Shown in pieces: positions 48,613 to 56,487 of a DNA stretch of 64,000 nucleotides. The DNA comes from Rhodanobacter sp. C03 (GTDB taxonomy: Bacteria; Pseudomonadota; Gammaproteobacteria; Xanthomonadales; Rhodanobacteraceae). The position numbers were made by a program, and so were the translations under genes. The stretch covers positions 1,178,001-1,242,000 of the forward strand of contig NZ_MUNT01000001.1 in assembly GCF_002001175.1 (NCBI RefSeq), written 5' to 3'. The notes under the pieces are model-generated. The model was given only the letters and a program-made list of their open reading frames with translations, made no database searches and was not told the origin of the DNA. Position 1 is the first letter of the stretch. Every line of letters starts with the position of its first letter.

Positions 48613-49056
48613 TTACAGGCCATTAGCGAGGGACAAATACCTGTCCAATTCGTCAGCCCTCTTGCACAGGCTGAAAATCTCGTTCTGTGACAAGTCGAGG
48701 TTGTCGATGATTTCATCGCCGTAGAGCAGGGTCTGGAACGTGCCATCCTCGTTCTGGAATTTGAGCCAGGCGCGCTCGGCGCTGATCAACTGGTCTTTCG
48801 CCTTGCCATGGAGCTTGCCGAGCAGCGCCTTGTACGTAGTGTTGAGCCGCGCGTCCTGCGTGGTCTTCTCCGTGGTCTGACACGCGCCGATAGCGATGGT
48901 GTCGGAGCCGGCCTTGTCGATGCACGTATAGAACGTGGTCGTGATGCCTTTCGGTGCCTCGCGGCGGATGACCTGACTTGTGCTGTCAGAAGCGATTGCA
49001 ATCGCCCCGTAGGTGAGCAAGGCGAAAGCGACGGTGAGCGTCCTTGCCGTTTTCAT
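48613..49056 (-). CDS. DUF1311/LprI-like protein, probable immunity protein (X-Tfi)
   Basis: A 147-residue periplasmic protein. It has a signal peptide (LTVAFALLTYGAIAIA) followed by an LprI-like (DUF1311) core. The core has paired Cys in YTCIDKAGSD and GACQTTE, LNTTYKALLGKL, the conserved ISAERAWLKFQNEDG and a late Cys in IFSLCKRAD. LprI proteins inhibit lysozymes. The location directly upstream of the peptidoglycan-targeting effector, in the same transcription unit, indicates that it protects the producer from self-intoxication. The ATG at 49056 has AGGAGC upstream. No lipobox is seen, unlike some X-Tfi lipoproteins. Confidence 0.8.
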   Translation of the reverse strand: MKTARTLTVAFALLTYGAIAIASDSTSQVIRREAPKGITTTFYTCIDKAGSDTIAIGACQTTEKTTQDARLNTTYKALLGKLHGKAKDQLISAERAWLKFQNEDGTFQTLLYGDEIIDNLDLSQNEIFSLCKRADELDRYLSLANGL

Positions 49057-49346
49057 GCTGGTGCTCCTGATCGTGGATTTCTTGCCGCGGGATCGCCGCG
49101 GCACAGTTGCAAGCTGGAAGGGAAACATGCGAACTCCTTAAGAAAGACGGACCCTGAAATCCTTTGCCAGGAAAGCCTAGCATCGGTGCTTCGCCGCAAA
49201 ATGTGAGCGTGCTCGGGAAATGGCGTGGGGGAATGGCGCGGGGGCGATTTGGATGATCACCAACATGAAGGCGGCGCATTTGTCGCAGCGCACCTCGCCT
49301 CCCGATGATTCTTGGGGCAAGATGTCCCGACTTCAGGGGGAAGTAC

Positions 49347-50291
49347 ATGGACGCATTGCATGGGGAAGGTTGGCCGGATCGGAAGATTGCCGGCTTCTGG
49401 CGTCGTCTAGGCGCCTTAGTGATCGACCTGATTCTGCTCGGCATTGTCGGCCTGATCATGGGTGCGCTGCTTTTCGATACGTTCGCGCGCATGGGCGCCT
49501 ATGCGAAGCTGATCGGCTTTGTGATTGCGCTGGCCTATTTCGGCATCTGCAACAGTCGCATCGGCGGCGGACAGACGCTGGGCAAACGCTGGCTTGGTGT
49601 GCGTGTCGTTGATGCCCACGACCAGTTGCTGTCATTGCCACGCTCGCTGCTGCGCTACGTCGTGCTGGGAATTCCGTTCTTTGCCAATGGCCTGCCGGTC
49701 GATCCCAAGCTGGCGATGTCGACGCCGTTGGGTTACCTGCTCGCTCTTGTCGTATTCGGTGGCATGTTCGCCATCGTCTACCTTTACATTTTCAATCGCC
49801 GCACGCGGCAGTCCCTTCACGATCTGGCGGTGGGTTCGTACGTGGAGCGTTTCGATCGTGCGGCGCAAGCAGTGCCGTTTCCCATCATGTGGCGTGGGCA
49901 TATCGTCGTGGTGGCCCTGCTCGGCGTTATCGCCCTGAGCGCGCCTGCGGTAGCAAGCCGATTCGCGCAGACCCAGACTTTCGCGGGCATCCTGCCGCTG
50001 TACCAAATACTGTCGACCCAGCCACACGTCATGACAGCGCAAGTCGTACGCGGATGGACATCCATGAACGGCAGGACCACGCATTTCCTGCAGTCATCGC
50101 TGCGACTGGATGCGCCACTGACCGAAGACGACGCCATGGCCAAGCGCATCGCGCAGCTGATGGCGAAAGCCGACCCGGATATCGCCAGCGAGAATGCCGT
50201 TGTGGTGACTCTGGTCTACGGTTACGACATGGGCATCGCGTCGGGTTGGAAGAAGCATGGGTATTCGTTCAAGCCGGATGAACTGCAATAA
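49347..50291 (+). CDS. RDD-family membrane protein
   Basis: A 314-residue inner membrane protein. The N-terminal RDD domain carries the characteristic FWRRLGALVIDLILLGIVGL (Arg-Asp-type pattern in RRLGALVIDL), then GQTLGKRWLGVRVVD, RSLLRYVV and RQSLHDLAVGSYV. Four membrane segments lie at about 25-45, 53-72, 105-165 (two) and one at about 195-215. The remaining 100 residues are periplasmic or cytoplasmic and lack a known domain; they seem specific to this subgroup. RDD proteins have been linked to transport. The ATG at 49347 has GGGGGAAG upstream. Confidence 0.83.
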   Translation: MDALHGEGWPDRKIAGFWRRLGALVIDLILLGIVGLIMGALLFDTFARMGAYAKLIGFVIALAYFGICNSRIGGGQTLGKRWLGVRVVDAHDQLLSLPRSLLRYVVLGIPFFANGLPVDPKLAMSTPLGYLLALVVFGGMFAIVYLYIFNRRTRQSLHDLAVGSYVERFDRAAQAVPFPIMWRGHIVVVALLGVIALSAPAVASRFAQTQTFAGILPLYQILSTQPHVMTAQVVRGWTSMNGRTTHFLQSSLRLDAPLTEDDAMAKRIAQLMAKADPDIASENAVVVTLVYGYDMGIASGWKKHGYSFKPDELQ

Positions 50292-50300
50292 ACCAGCAAT

Positions 50301-50328
50301 GAAAAGGCCGCCGAAAGGCGGCCTTTTC
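50301..50328. terminator. Terminator after the RDD gene
   Basis: A perfect 12-bp stem (GAAAAGGCCGCC with GGCGGCCTTTTC) and GAAA tetraloop, with A and T runs at its base. It can stop transcription from both converging genes. Confidence 0.9.
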
Positions 50329-50367
50329 ATTTGAACCATCGTCACCGTCGAGCCATGCATCACCGGC

Positions 50368-51108
50368 TCACGTCATTGCCTGCATGGCAGCGTCGCCGTC
50401 TGCTTGCCGCGAGAGCGCTCCGGCGTTGGCCGGCTTGCGCACGAGAAGCACGGCCGCCGCGACATTCCAGACCAGTTGCGCCACCAGCACGCTGAGCAGG
50501 GAAGTCATGGTCATGTACGTTGCTGACCCGGCGATCAGGGCGATGACCAGCAGGCTCGACAGCACGCCGACTACGCCGGCGGTGCGATGGAATCCGCGCT
50601 CCTGCACCAGTGCAGCCGACCAAGCCAGTGTGCCGGCGGCTTGCAGCAGCCAGCCCAGCTTCGCCATGTCGTTGAGCGCAACGCCGGCGTAGCGGATCAG
50701 GTTGTAGGCAAAGGCGACGCGCTCGGGCGTGGCGGTGATCGCATCCATCGCGATATGCGTGGTCACGAAGCCGTCCGTGATCGTCGCGCCGATCATGGCG
50801 ATGCAGCCGATCAGATAGGTGGTCAGACCCGCCAGTACCAGCGGCCGGTGCAGTCCGAGTCGTCGTGCCAGCGTGGCATAGCCGAACGCGAAGGCACACA
50901 CGCTGGCAATCGCCACGGCATGCACCAGTTCCTTCAGTCCCTGCAGTCGGGCGATGCCCTGCAGAACCTCCAGCGGATTGTTGCCGCCACCGCTGTGATC
51001 GAGTGCGACGAAAATCGTCGAGATGATGGTGGCGGCTGCTATGGCGATTCCCGCGGTGCGGGTGCGCTGCAGGGACGGGTCAGTGGGCATCGCGGCATCG
51101 TGGAGCAT
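50368..51108 (-). CDS. Multipass membrane protein of unknown function
   Basis: A 246-residue inner membrane protein with about six predicted helices: GIAIAAATIISTIFVAL, VAIASVCAFAFGYATLA, LVLAGLTTYLIGCIAMIGA, LQAAGTLAWSAAL, GVVGVLSSLLVIALIAGSA and LVAQLVWNVAAAVLLV. A polar loop between helices 3 and 4 holds TDGFVTTHIAMDA. I do not recognise a named family with confidence. Start: ATG at 51108 has AGGA 9 bases upstream; ATG at 51090 is also possible. It is convergent with the RDD gene. Confidence 0.75.
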   Translation of the reverse strand: MLHDAAMPTDPSLQRTRTAGIAIAAATIISTIFVALDHSGGGNNPLEVLQGIARLQGLKELVHAVAIASVCAFAFGYATLARRLGLHRPLVLAGLTTYLIGCIAMIGATITDGFVTTHIAMDAITATPERVAFAYNLIRYAGVALNDMAKLGWLLQAAGTLAWSAALVQERGFHRTAGVVGVLSSLLVIALIAGSATYMTMTSLLSVLVAQLVWNVAAAVLLVRKPANAGALSRQADGDAAMQAMT

Positions 51109-51372
51109 CGCAATCATTCCTATGGGCGGTGCATGTCGGGAATCGCCATGCTGGCCGACACGCTAGCGGTAGCGTCTTTGGGGAATGTCTGGGTCAGGTA
51201 AAGATTTGCAAACCGCCCGCGCAAGCTGCGCGGGTCACAGCGACGCCGCGTGGCTTCTAAATAAAACTTTACAAGGCGCTTGTTCGGGCTGAACGTGCGA
51301 CGGCCACGCTGTACCTGTCCGCGGATCCGATGGTCGCGGCAATTCCCCACATTCCAACTACAGGTACCCGTC

Positions 51373-51948
51373 ATGAAAAACACGACAACAACCGCATTGA
51401 CCCCAGCCTCATCCCGTGGCCCGCACTGGAAGGCCACGCTGCTGCGCAGCTTCGCGCTAACTGCCGCACTCGCTATCGGCTCGACCGCCGTGTATCTGAC
51501 CGTGCCGAACCTGGCGCGCGCGGTCAGTGCAACCACCACCGACAGTGGCAGCTCCTTCTTCCAGAACATGCATGGGGGCGCCCAATCGCCGGAAGAACTG
51601 CACGCCCATTTCGACAAGGTGCTGACCGAGGCCGGTGCCAGCGATGCGCAGAAGCAACAGATCCAGGCCCTCATGAAGCAGGCGATGACGGCCGAACACG
51701 CCGACATGCAGAACTACCACGCCTCCTTCGGCCACCTGAAGGCGCTGCTCGCCGCCGACCCGATCGACGATTCGGCCATCGCGACCCTGCGCACCGAGCA
51801 GGATCGTCTGGCACTCTCGGCCAGCCAGCGCCTGTCGGACACCGCGGTGGCGATCGCGCGCACCCTGACACCCGCGCAACGTGTGAAACTGGGCGCCGAG
51901 ATCGACCAGATGATGGACTCGCACATGGCGCAACATCACGCCATGTGA
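51373..51948 (+). CDS. Spy/CpxP-family periplasmic protein
   Basis: A 191-residue periplasmic protein with an N-terminal signal or anchor segment (SFALTAALAIGSTAVYLTVP). It is predominantly helical with the typical LTPAQRVKLG near the end, the LTxxQ-type motif of Spy/CpxP proteins. The end is His/Met-rich (DQMMDSHMAQHHAM), which suggests metal binding. Spy/CpxP proteins act as ATP-independent chaperones or as inhibitors of an envelope-stress sensor. A response regulator and sensor kinase follow on the same strand, the CpxP-CpxR-CpxA arrangement. The ATG at 51373 begins the leader; the longer listed frame does not. Confidence 0.85.
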   Translation: MKNTTTTALTPASSRGPHWKATLLRSFALTAALAIGSTAVYLTVPNLARAVSATTTDSGSSFFQNMHGGAQSPEELHAHFDKVLTEAGASDAQKQQIQALMKQAMTAEHADMQNYHASFGHLKALLAADPIDDSAIATLRTEQDRLALSASQRLSDTAVAIARTLTPAQRVKLGAEIDQMMDSHMAQHHAM

Positions 51949-51965
51949 TGCGTCGCCCATGATCC

Positions 51966-51994
51966 GCAGCTGCCGCCGCACGGGCGGCAGCTGC
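51966..51994 (+). terminator. Hairpin between the Spy-like gene and response regulator
   Basis: A perfect 12-bp inverted repeat (51966-51977 with 51983-51994) and 5-base loop, without a U tract. It could attenuate expression of the regulator-kinase pair relative to the Spy-like protein. Confidence 0.6.
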
Positions 51995-52006
51995 ATCCGC
52001 CATGCA

Positions 52007-52717
52007 GTGAGCCAAGCTGTGTCCCAACGCATCCTGATCATCGACGACGACGAGCGCCTGTGCGGGATGCTGGAGCAATACCTGTCGCAGAGCGGCTACC
52101 AGGTGACCTCGCGGCACACCGCCAGCGCGGCGCTGGCCGAACAGCGGCGCGCGCCACCGGACGCGATCATCCTCGACCTGATGCTGCCCGATGCGAGCGG
52201 CCTGGACGTGTGCACCCAGCTGCGCGAATCCACCGGCGTGCCGATCATCATGCTCACCGCACGCGGCGAAGCCACCGATCGCGTGGTCGGTCTCGAACTG
52301 GGTGCGGACGACTACCTGCCCAAACCGTTCGACCCGCGCGAACTGCTGGCCCGGCTGCGCACGGTGCTGCGTCGCGGTACCGCGCTGGTCAATCCGATCC
52401 TGCGCTTCGGTCGGCTGGAGATCGATCGCGAGGCGCGCCAGGTGCGCCTGGATGGGCAGTGCCGCAGCCTCACCAGCTACCAGTTCGACATCCTGCTGGC
52501 GCTGGCCGAACGCGCCGGCCGCGTGGTCAGCCGCAACCAGCTGCTCGATTGCGTGGCGGGGCGCGCGATGGATGCGTTCGACCGCACCATCGACGTGCAT
52601 ATCTCCAATATCCGCGCCGCGATCGAGGATCAGCCCAAGCAGCCCAAGCGCATCCTCACCCTGCGCGGGGTCGGCTACCTGTTCACCCGCGTGCAGGACG
52701 ACGGAGCGCCGCTGTGA
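52007..52717 (+). CDS. OmpR/PhoB-family response regulator (CpxR-like)
   Basis: A 236-residue response regulator. The receiver domain has IIDDDE, the phospho-acceptor Asp in IILDLMLPD (about 57), the Thr in MLTARGE and Lys in YLPKPFDPRE. The C-terminal winged-helix domain (about 135-232) has LTSYQFDILLALAERAGRVV and RTIDVHISNIRAAIE. The start is a GTG at 52007 or 52019; both have weak ribosome-binding sites, and no ATG is available in frame near the domain. Its stop overlaps the kinase start (GTGA). Envelope stress is the likely input, given the Spy-like neighbour. Confidence 0.92.
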   Translation: MSQAVSQRILIIDDDERLCGMLEQYLSQSGYQVTSRHTASAALAEQRRAPPDAIILDLMLPDASGLDVCTQLRESTGVPIIMLTARGEATDRVVGLELGADDYLPKPFDPRELLARLRTVLRRGTALVNPILRFGRLEIDREARQVRLDGQCRSLTSYQFDILLALAERAGRVVSRNQLLDCVAGRAMDAFDRTIDVHISNIRAAIEDQPKQPKRILTLRGVGYLFTRVQDDGAPL

Positions 52718-53979
52718 TCCAGCGCCTGTACGTACGCATTTACCTGACCACGCTGGCCTCGCTGGTGGTGGTGGTCATCCTCTTCATGTTGCTGTGGCAA
52801 TTCACCGCCGAGCGCGCGGCCAACACGGATCACGACCGTTTCATGGGGGCGCTGGTCAGCCAGGCGTTGCCGCCAGCTGGCAACGCCGAAGTGTTGCAGG
52901 CAGCGCTGGCTCGGTTGGTGGTGCCGCCGATCGAAGGGCTGGCCCTGTATGACCATCAGGGAGTCCGCCTGGCGAGCGCCGGCAATCAGGCTGGCATCAG
53001 CAGCCCCGCCGTGGTCGCGCAGAGCAAGCCGGGTCCCGGCATGTCGGTGTCGCGGCTGATCAAGCTGGACGACGGTCGCATGGTCGTCGCCCGCGAGCAT
53101 ACGGACTCGCTGCAAATGCATCTGGGTGGACTCGCCTTGATCGGCCTGATTGCACTGGCCGTCGCGCTTGGCACCTATCCGGTGGTGCGCCGCCTGACCC
53201 GACGGCTCGAGGCGCTGGCCAGCGATGTCGATCGTTTCGGCGGAGGTGACCTCAGCGTGCGCGCTCCGGTATCCGGTCAGGACGAAGTGTCGAGCCTGGC
53301 GGCCAGCTTCAACGGCATGGCCGACCATGTCGAGAGCCTGCTCGAAGCGCACAGCCGCATGCTGGTCAACGCCTCGCACGAGCTGCGCTCGCCGCTGGCG
53401 CGCGTGCGGCTGGCGCTGGAACTGTACGAGACGGCACCGCGCGCCGAGTTGCTGCACGGCATGCGCCAGGACTGCGCCGAGATCGGCGAGCAGATCGAGG
53501 AGATCCTGCTGTCCAGCAAACTGGACGCCGTCACGACCGCGCCGCCGCAGGACCCGGTGGATCTGGCGGCGCTGGTGGCGGAAGAGAGCTCGCGGCTCGA
53601 CATCGCATTCGAGGTCGTCCCCGCGGAAGTCCGCGGTGATGGGCGGCTGTTGCGCCGGCTGATCCGCAACCTGCTGGAAAACGCGCTGAAATACGGCGGC
53701 CAGGGCGTGGATGCCCAGCTGGGCATCGACGGCCACGGCCAGCGCATCCTGCAGGTCAGCGATCGCGGGCCGGGCATTGTCGAAGCCGAGCGCGAACGCA
53801 TCTTCGAGCCGTTCTACCGCCCAGCCAACACCGCGGAAACCGGCAGCGGCTGGGGGCTGGGGCTGGCCCTGGTCAGGCAGATCGCCGATCGCCACCATGG
53901 CAGTGTGCGTTGTCTGCCGCGGGTGGGTGGAGGGTGCGTATTCGAGCTGACTTTGCCGGCGCCGGGTGAGGCGAGCTGA
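52714..53979 (+). CDS. Sensor histidine kinase (CpxA-like)
   Basis: A 421-residue HisKA-HATPase kinase. TM1 is at about 10-30 (LASLVVVVILFMLLW), a periplasmic sensor of about 110 residues follows, and TM2 is at about 140-158 (LIGLIALAVALGTY). Then come HAMP, the H-box ASHELRSPLARVR with H222, and the N box LIRNLLENALKYG. The G1 box is DRGPGI and the G2 box GSGWGLGLAL. The GTG start overlaps the response regulator stop; the listed longer frame is a shadow of the regulator. It phosphorylates the preceding regulator. The small sensor domain has no recognisable ligand motif. Confidence 0.92.
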   Translation: MIQRLYVRIYLTTLASLVVVVILFMLLWQFTAERAANTDHDRFMGALVSQALPPAGNAEVLQAALARLVVPPIEGLALYDHQGVRLASAGNQAGISSPAVVAQSKPGPGMSVSRLIKLDDGRMVVAREHTDSLQMHLGGLALIGLIALAVALGTYPVVRRLTRRLEALASDVDRFGGGDLSVRAPVSGQDEVSSLAASFNGMADHVESLLEAHSRMLVNASHELRSPLARVRLALELYETAPRAELLHGMRQDCAEIGEQIEEILLSSKLDAVTTAPPQDPVDLAALVAEESSRLDIAFEVVPAEVRGDGRLLRRLIRNLLENALKYGGQGVDAQLGIDGHGQRILQVSDRGPGIVEAERERIFEPFYRPANTAETGSGWGLGLALVRQIADRHHGSVRCLPRVGGGCVFELTLPAPGEAS

Positions 53980-54106
53980 GACATTCGGCGACGGCAGCTC
54001 GGAGTTTGTGGCGGTTTGAGCGGGCGTGGATCGTCCCGACGTCTTATGATGGCTCGACGATGGAAACTAGTTGCCTGCAGAGCGCAGCACGATTTAGGAA
54101 GAGTCG

Positions 54107-54463
54107 ATGGTCCACAGCCTGTTCAATCAAGGCAGCAAGATGCACGGCGGCTTGCTGCCGCTGATCGGCGGCAACACCTTCCAGCGCGCGTCGTCGGCTG
54201 GGTATCACGGCGGCGAGATCGCCACTGAGATCGAGCTGATCCGTTCTACGGAAGAAGAGAAGGGTCAGCGGATCGCCAACGTGAAGCGCTATGGCGAGAC
54301 GCGTAATGCGCTGGCCTCAGACAGCCTCAAGGTGCTGCAGGTAACGGCACGCGATCGGCGCAATGTGTTCGAGCAGCTGATCGAAGCGGTGAAGTACAAC
54401 TCGCTGGGGCAGATCAGTCCTGCGCTGTATGACGTGGGTGGGGAGTATCGGCGGAATATGTGA
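54107..54463 (+). pseudogene. Fragment of a second icmF (C-terminal end only)
   Basis: An open frame of 118 codons whose last 100 codons closely match the end of IcmF ([19 protein letters not shown] through [11 protein letters not shown]). It has Q-to-R, A-to-T and H-to-P changes and a 12-base insertion near the start. Most substitutions are synonymous. The catalytic and cofactor domains are absent, so no mutase activity is possible. Homology begins near 54148; the first about 14 codons are unrelated and there is no good ribosome-binding site. See the direct-repeat features. Confidence 0.85.
54148..54463 (+). repeat. Direct repeat, right copy (icmF 3' end)
   Basis: The diverged second copy of 45683-45998, in the same orientation. 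The pair flanks about 8.1 kb of accessory genes. Confidence 0.85.
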
Positions 54464-54640
54464 GACGCAGAAAGCGTTAGCTCACTGAAAGGGTTTGGCT
54501 CGTCAGCGCTGCCACATCTGGCAGAGGGCGGTGTTGGAAAAGAAAAATAATGACAAGAAGCGGAGTCACGGACAGGCCGCAAAGCAATCGGCAGTGTTAT
54601 CGGTTGATAGGCTTAGGTCGAGAGAAAAAAGGAAGCAGCA

Positions 54641-55516
54641 ATGACTGACGATGGCGGGCTGGTCAATCTCGGCAATATTTCGAAGCCGGCGACGGTGTTG
54701 ATCGAAAAGATATCGGATGCGGTCGGGGGTATCGCCAAGCCTTGGCAGATCAAACGGATTGCACGGGCGGAAGCTGATGCCGCCCTGATCGAGGCCAACG
54801 CACGCGTCCAGGTCTCGGAAATCGAGCAGCGTGCATTAGTCAGGATGGTCAGGGAGGAAGGTAAGCGGCAGGAAAACATCGAGGACATCACCGCGCAGGC
54901 GATCCCACATCTGAACGAAGAGGCGAAGCCCGAAAACATTGAACAAGACTGGCTGACGCACTTTTTCGATCGGTGTCGATTGATCTCTGATCAGCAGATG
55001 CAGTCTGTGTGGTCCAGCATCCTGGCGGGGGAAGCCAATGCGCCAGGATCGTTCTCGAAGAGGACGATCGAACTGATCGCGTCGCTGGACAAAAGGGACG
55101 CCGAATTGTTTTCGAAACTGTGTTCGTATGTATGGGTGATCGGCAATCCCTCACCCCTTGTCTACGATGCTCAGCATGCGATTTACGGAAGCAGCGGCGT
55201 CAACTTTGAGTCAGTGAGTCATCTGGATAGTCTGGGTCTGATTACATTTAACAGTATCGGGGGCTACCAACGACTCGGTTTACCGAAGCGATTCGTTGTC
55301 CTCTACGGTGGCCAACCTGTTGTAGTTGAAATGCCACAGGAGAGTGAAAATTCCATGCAGTTAGGGAATGTCTTGTTTACGAGGGCGGGGAACGAGCTCG
55401 CACGGATCGTAGTTGCAACTCCGCTACCGGATTTCAAAGAGTACGCGTTGAAGAAGTGGCAGGAACTCGGCTACAAGATTATTTCACCAGCCCAGCAGGC
55501 AGTACCGAATGCCTGA
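54641..55516 (+). CDS. DUF2806 domain-containing protein
   Basis: A 291-residue soluble protein of the DUF2806 family. An N-terminal ISKPATVLIEKISDAVGGIAKPW segment and charged helix (about 30-90) are followed by DWLTHFFDRCRLISDQQMQSVW and LAGEANAPGSFSKRTIELIASLD, the family core. Function is unknown. Similar proteins occur sporadically in bacterial genomic islands. AGGAAG precedes the ATG. It begins the lower-GC segment that contains two Mrr-like nucleases, which makes a defence or stress role possible but unproven. Confidence 0.8.
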   Translation: MTDDGGLVNLGNISKPATVLIEKISDAVGGIAKPWQIKRIARAEADAALIEANARVQVSEIEQRALVRMVREEGKRQENIEDITAQAIPHLNEEAKPENIEQDWLTHFFDRCRLISDQQMQSVWSSILAGEANAPGSFSKRTIELIASLDKRDAELFSKLCSYVWVIGNPSPLVYDAQHAIYGSSGVNFESVSHLDSLGLITFNSIGGYQRLGLPKRFVVLYGGQPVVVEMPQESENSMQLGNVLFTRAGNELARIVVATPLPDFKEYALKKWQELGYKIISPAQQAVPNA

Positions 55517-55651
55517 TCTATTCGAATAAAGGATAGGAAAAGTGCAAAGGACAATTCCCGGGGAAAGGGACGGAAAGCTAGCATGGTCAGAGCCCCTTAC
55601 TAGTAAGAAACTAACTGGGCCAGAGCCCTTGCCTGAAGTTGACCGAACACG

Positions 55652-56356
55652 ATGATTCGCAATATATCGATTGCCCTTATCTGCCTACTACTTCTCGCTT
55701 GCGAAGGACAGCCTGACTTAGACGCGCCTTCGCCAGCCACGAAGACACACGACAAGACACTCGATGACTTCAAAACGAGCGATTGGAATGACCTTAGTGA
55801 TTCGTATACCAACCGCGTCCGCGCCGCGTCCGAAGCAGATGAAGCCTTTCAGCGCTATGCACTTTCGACCAAGTACGGTACCAACGGAGATATCTGCCAC
55901 GCGTCCATGGTTCTGACGACCGCTTACGCGGAAGCTGGAGACGAGGAAAACTGGAAGAAATGGGATCGGAAATCGCGAAAGGACTGCTTACCTGATAGCC
56001 AACATTGGGAGAAGAGAGAAGAATCTAATTTTCCAAAGCACGATGACAGGGCCATCACGCAAGACCCGAAGCTCAAAAGCGAAGCAGCTGAATATCAGGA
56101 ATATCTTCGCGTAGCCACCGGTGGTGCCCGTCGTTGGCGCCTGAGCGATGCTAATTCTTATGCGGATAGTTACCAGCATGATTTGAGCGGCGGAACGTTT
56201 GATGATCGATGCACACACGCCTTCAACGCTTCCAGCCAGTATCTGGAGGCGCTCGATGAGGCAAACTATGCCAAGTGGAAGGGCATACAGAAAGCCGACT
56301 GCACCTCTGCTGGCGACACCATTGCAACGAGAGCAGCAAGCTCCGGCGCGTACTAG
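55652..56356 (+). CDS. Orphan lipoprotein
   Basis: A 234-residue predicted lipoprotein with signal peptide ISIALICLLLLAC (lipobox LLAC). The mature protein is hydrophilic and has two similar halves: FQRYALSTKYGTNGDICHASMVL with YAEAGDEENWKKWDRKSRKDC, then RCTHAFNASSQYLEALDEANYAKWKGIQKADC. This is an internal duplication of a Cys-bounded helical unit. No family is recognised. GC content and codon use are below the window average, which suggests acquisition. Confidence 0.7.
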   Translation: MIRNISIALICLLLLACEGQPDLDAPSPATKTHDKTLDDFKTSDWNDLSDSYTNRVRAASEADEAFQRYALSTKYGTNGDICHASMVLTTAYAEAGDEENWKKWDRKSRKDCLPDSQHWEKREESNFPKHDDRAITQDPKLKSEAAEYQEYLRVATGGARRWRLSDANSYADSYQHDLSGGTFDDRCTHAFNASSQYLEALDEANYAKWKGIQKADCTSAGDTIATRAASSGAY

Positions 56357-56487
56357 ACAGGGAATAAGCGTCAGGGATAATTTCTCTGAGTGAGTTCGGT
56401 CCGCCAAAAGCAAGAGTGCGAGAGACATTTCCTTCGTGATTAATTGAACTTGACCCCTTTGTTTTCGAGTGACATGGAGTGTTTTTC

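Noticed and set aside
51311-51367. Inverted repeat GTACCTGT...ACAGGTAC before the Spy-like gene as a riboswitch
   Set aside because: Arms are only 8 bases with a 41-base separation, and no known aptamer pattern was seen.
46000-54500. Prophage or integrative element with integrase
   Set aside because: No integrase, recombinase, phage structural or conjugation gene is present; the peptidoglycan-binding protein has an XVIPCD and is better explained as a secretion effector than an endolysin.
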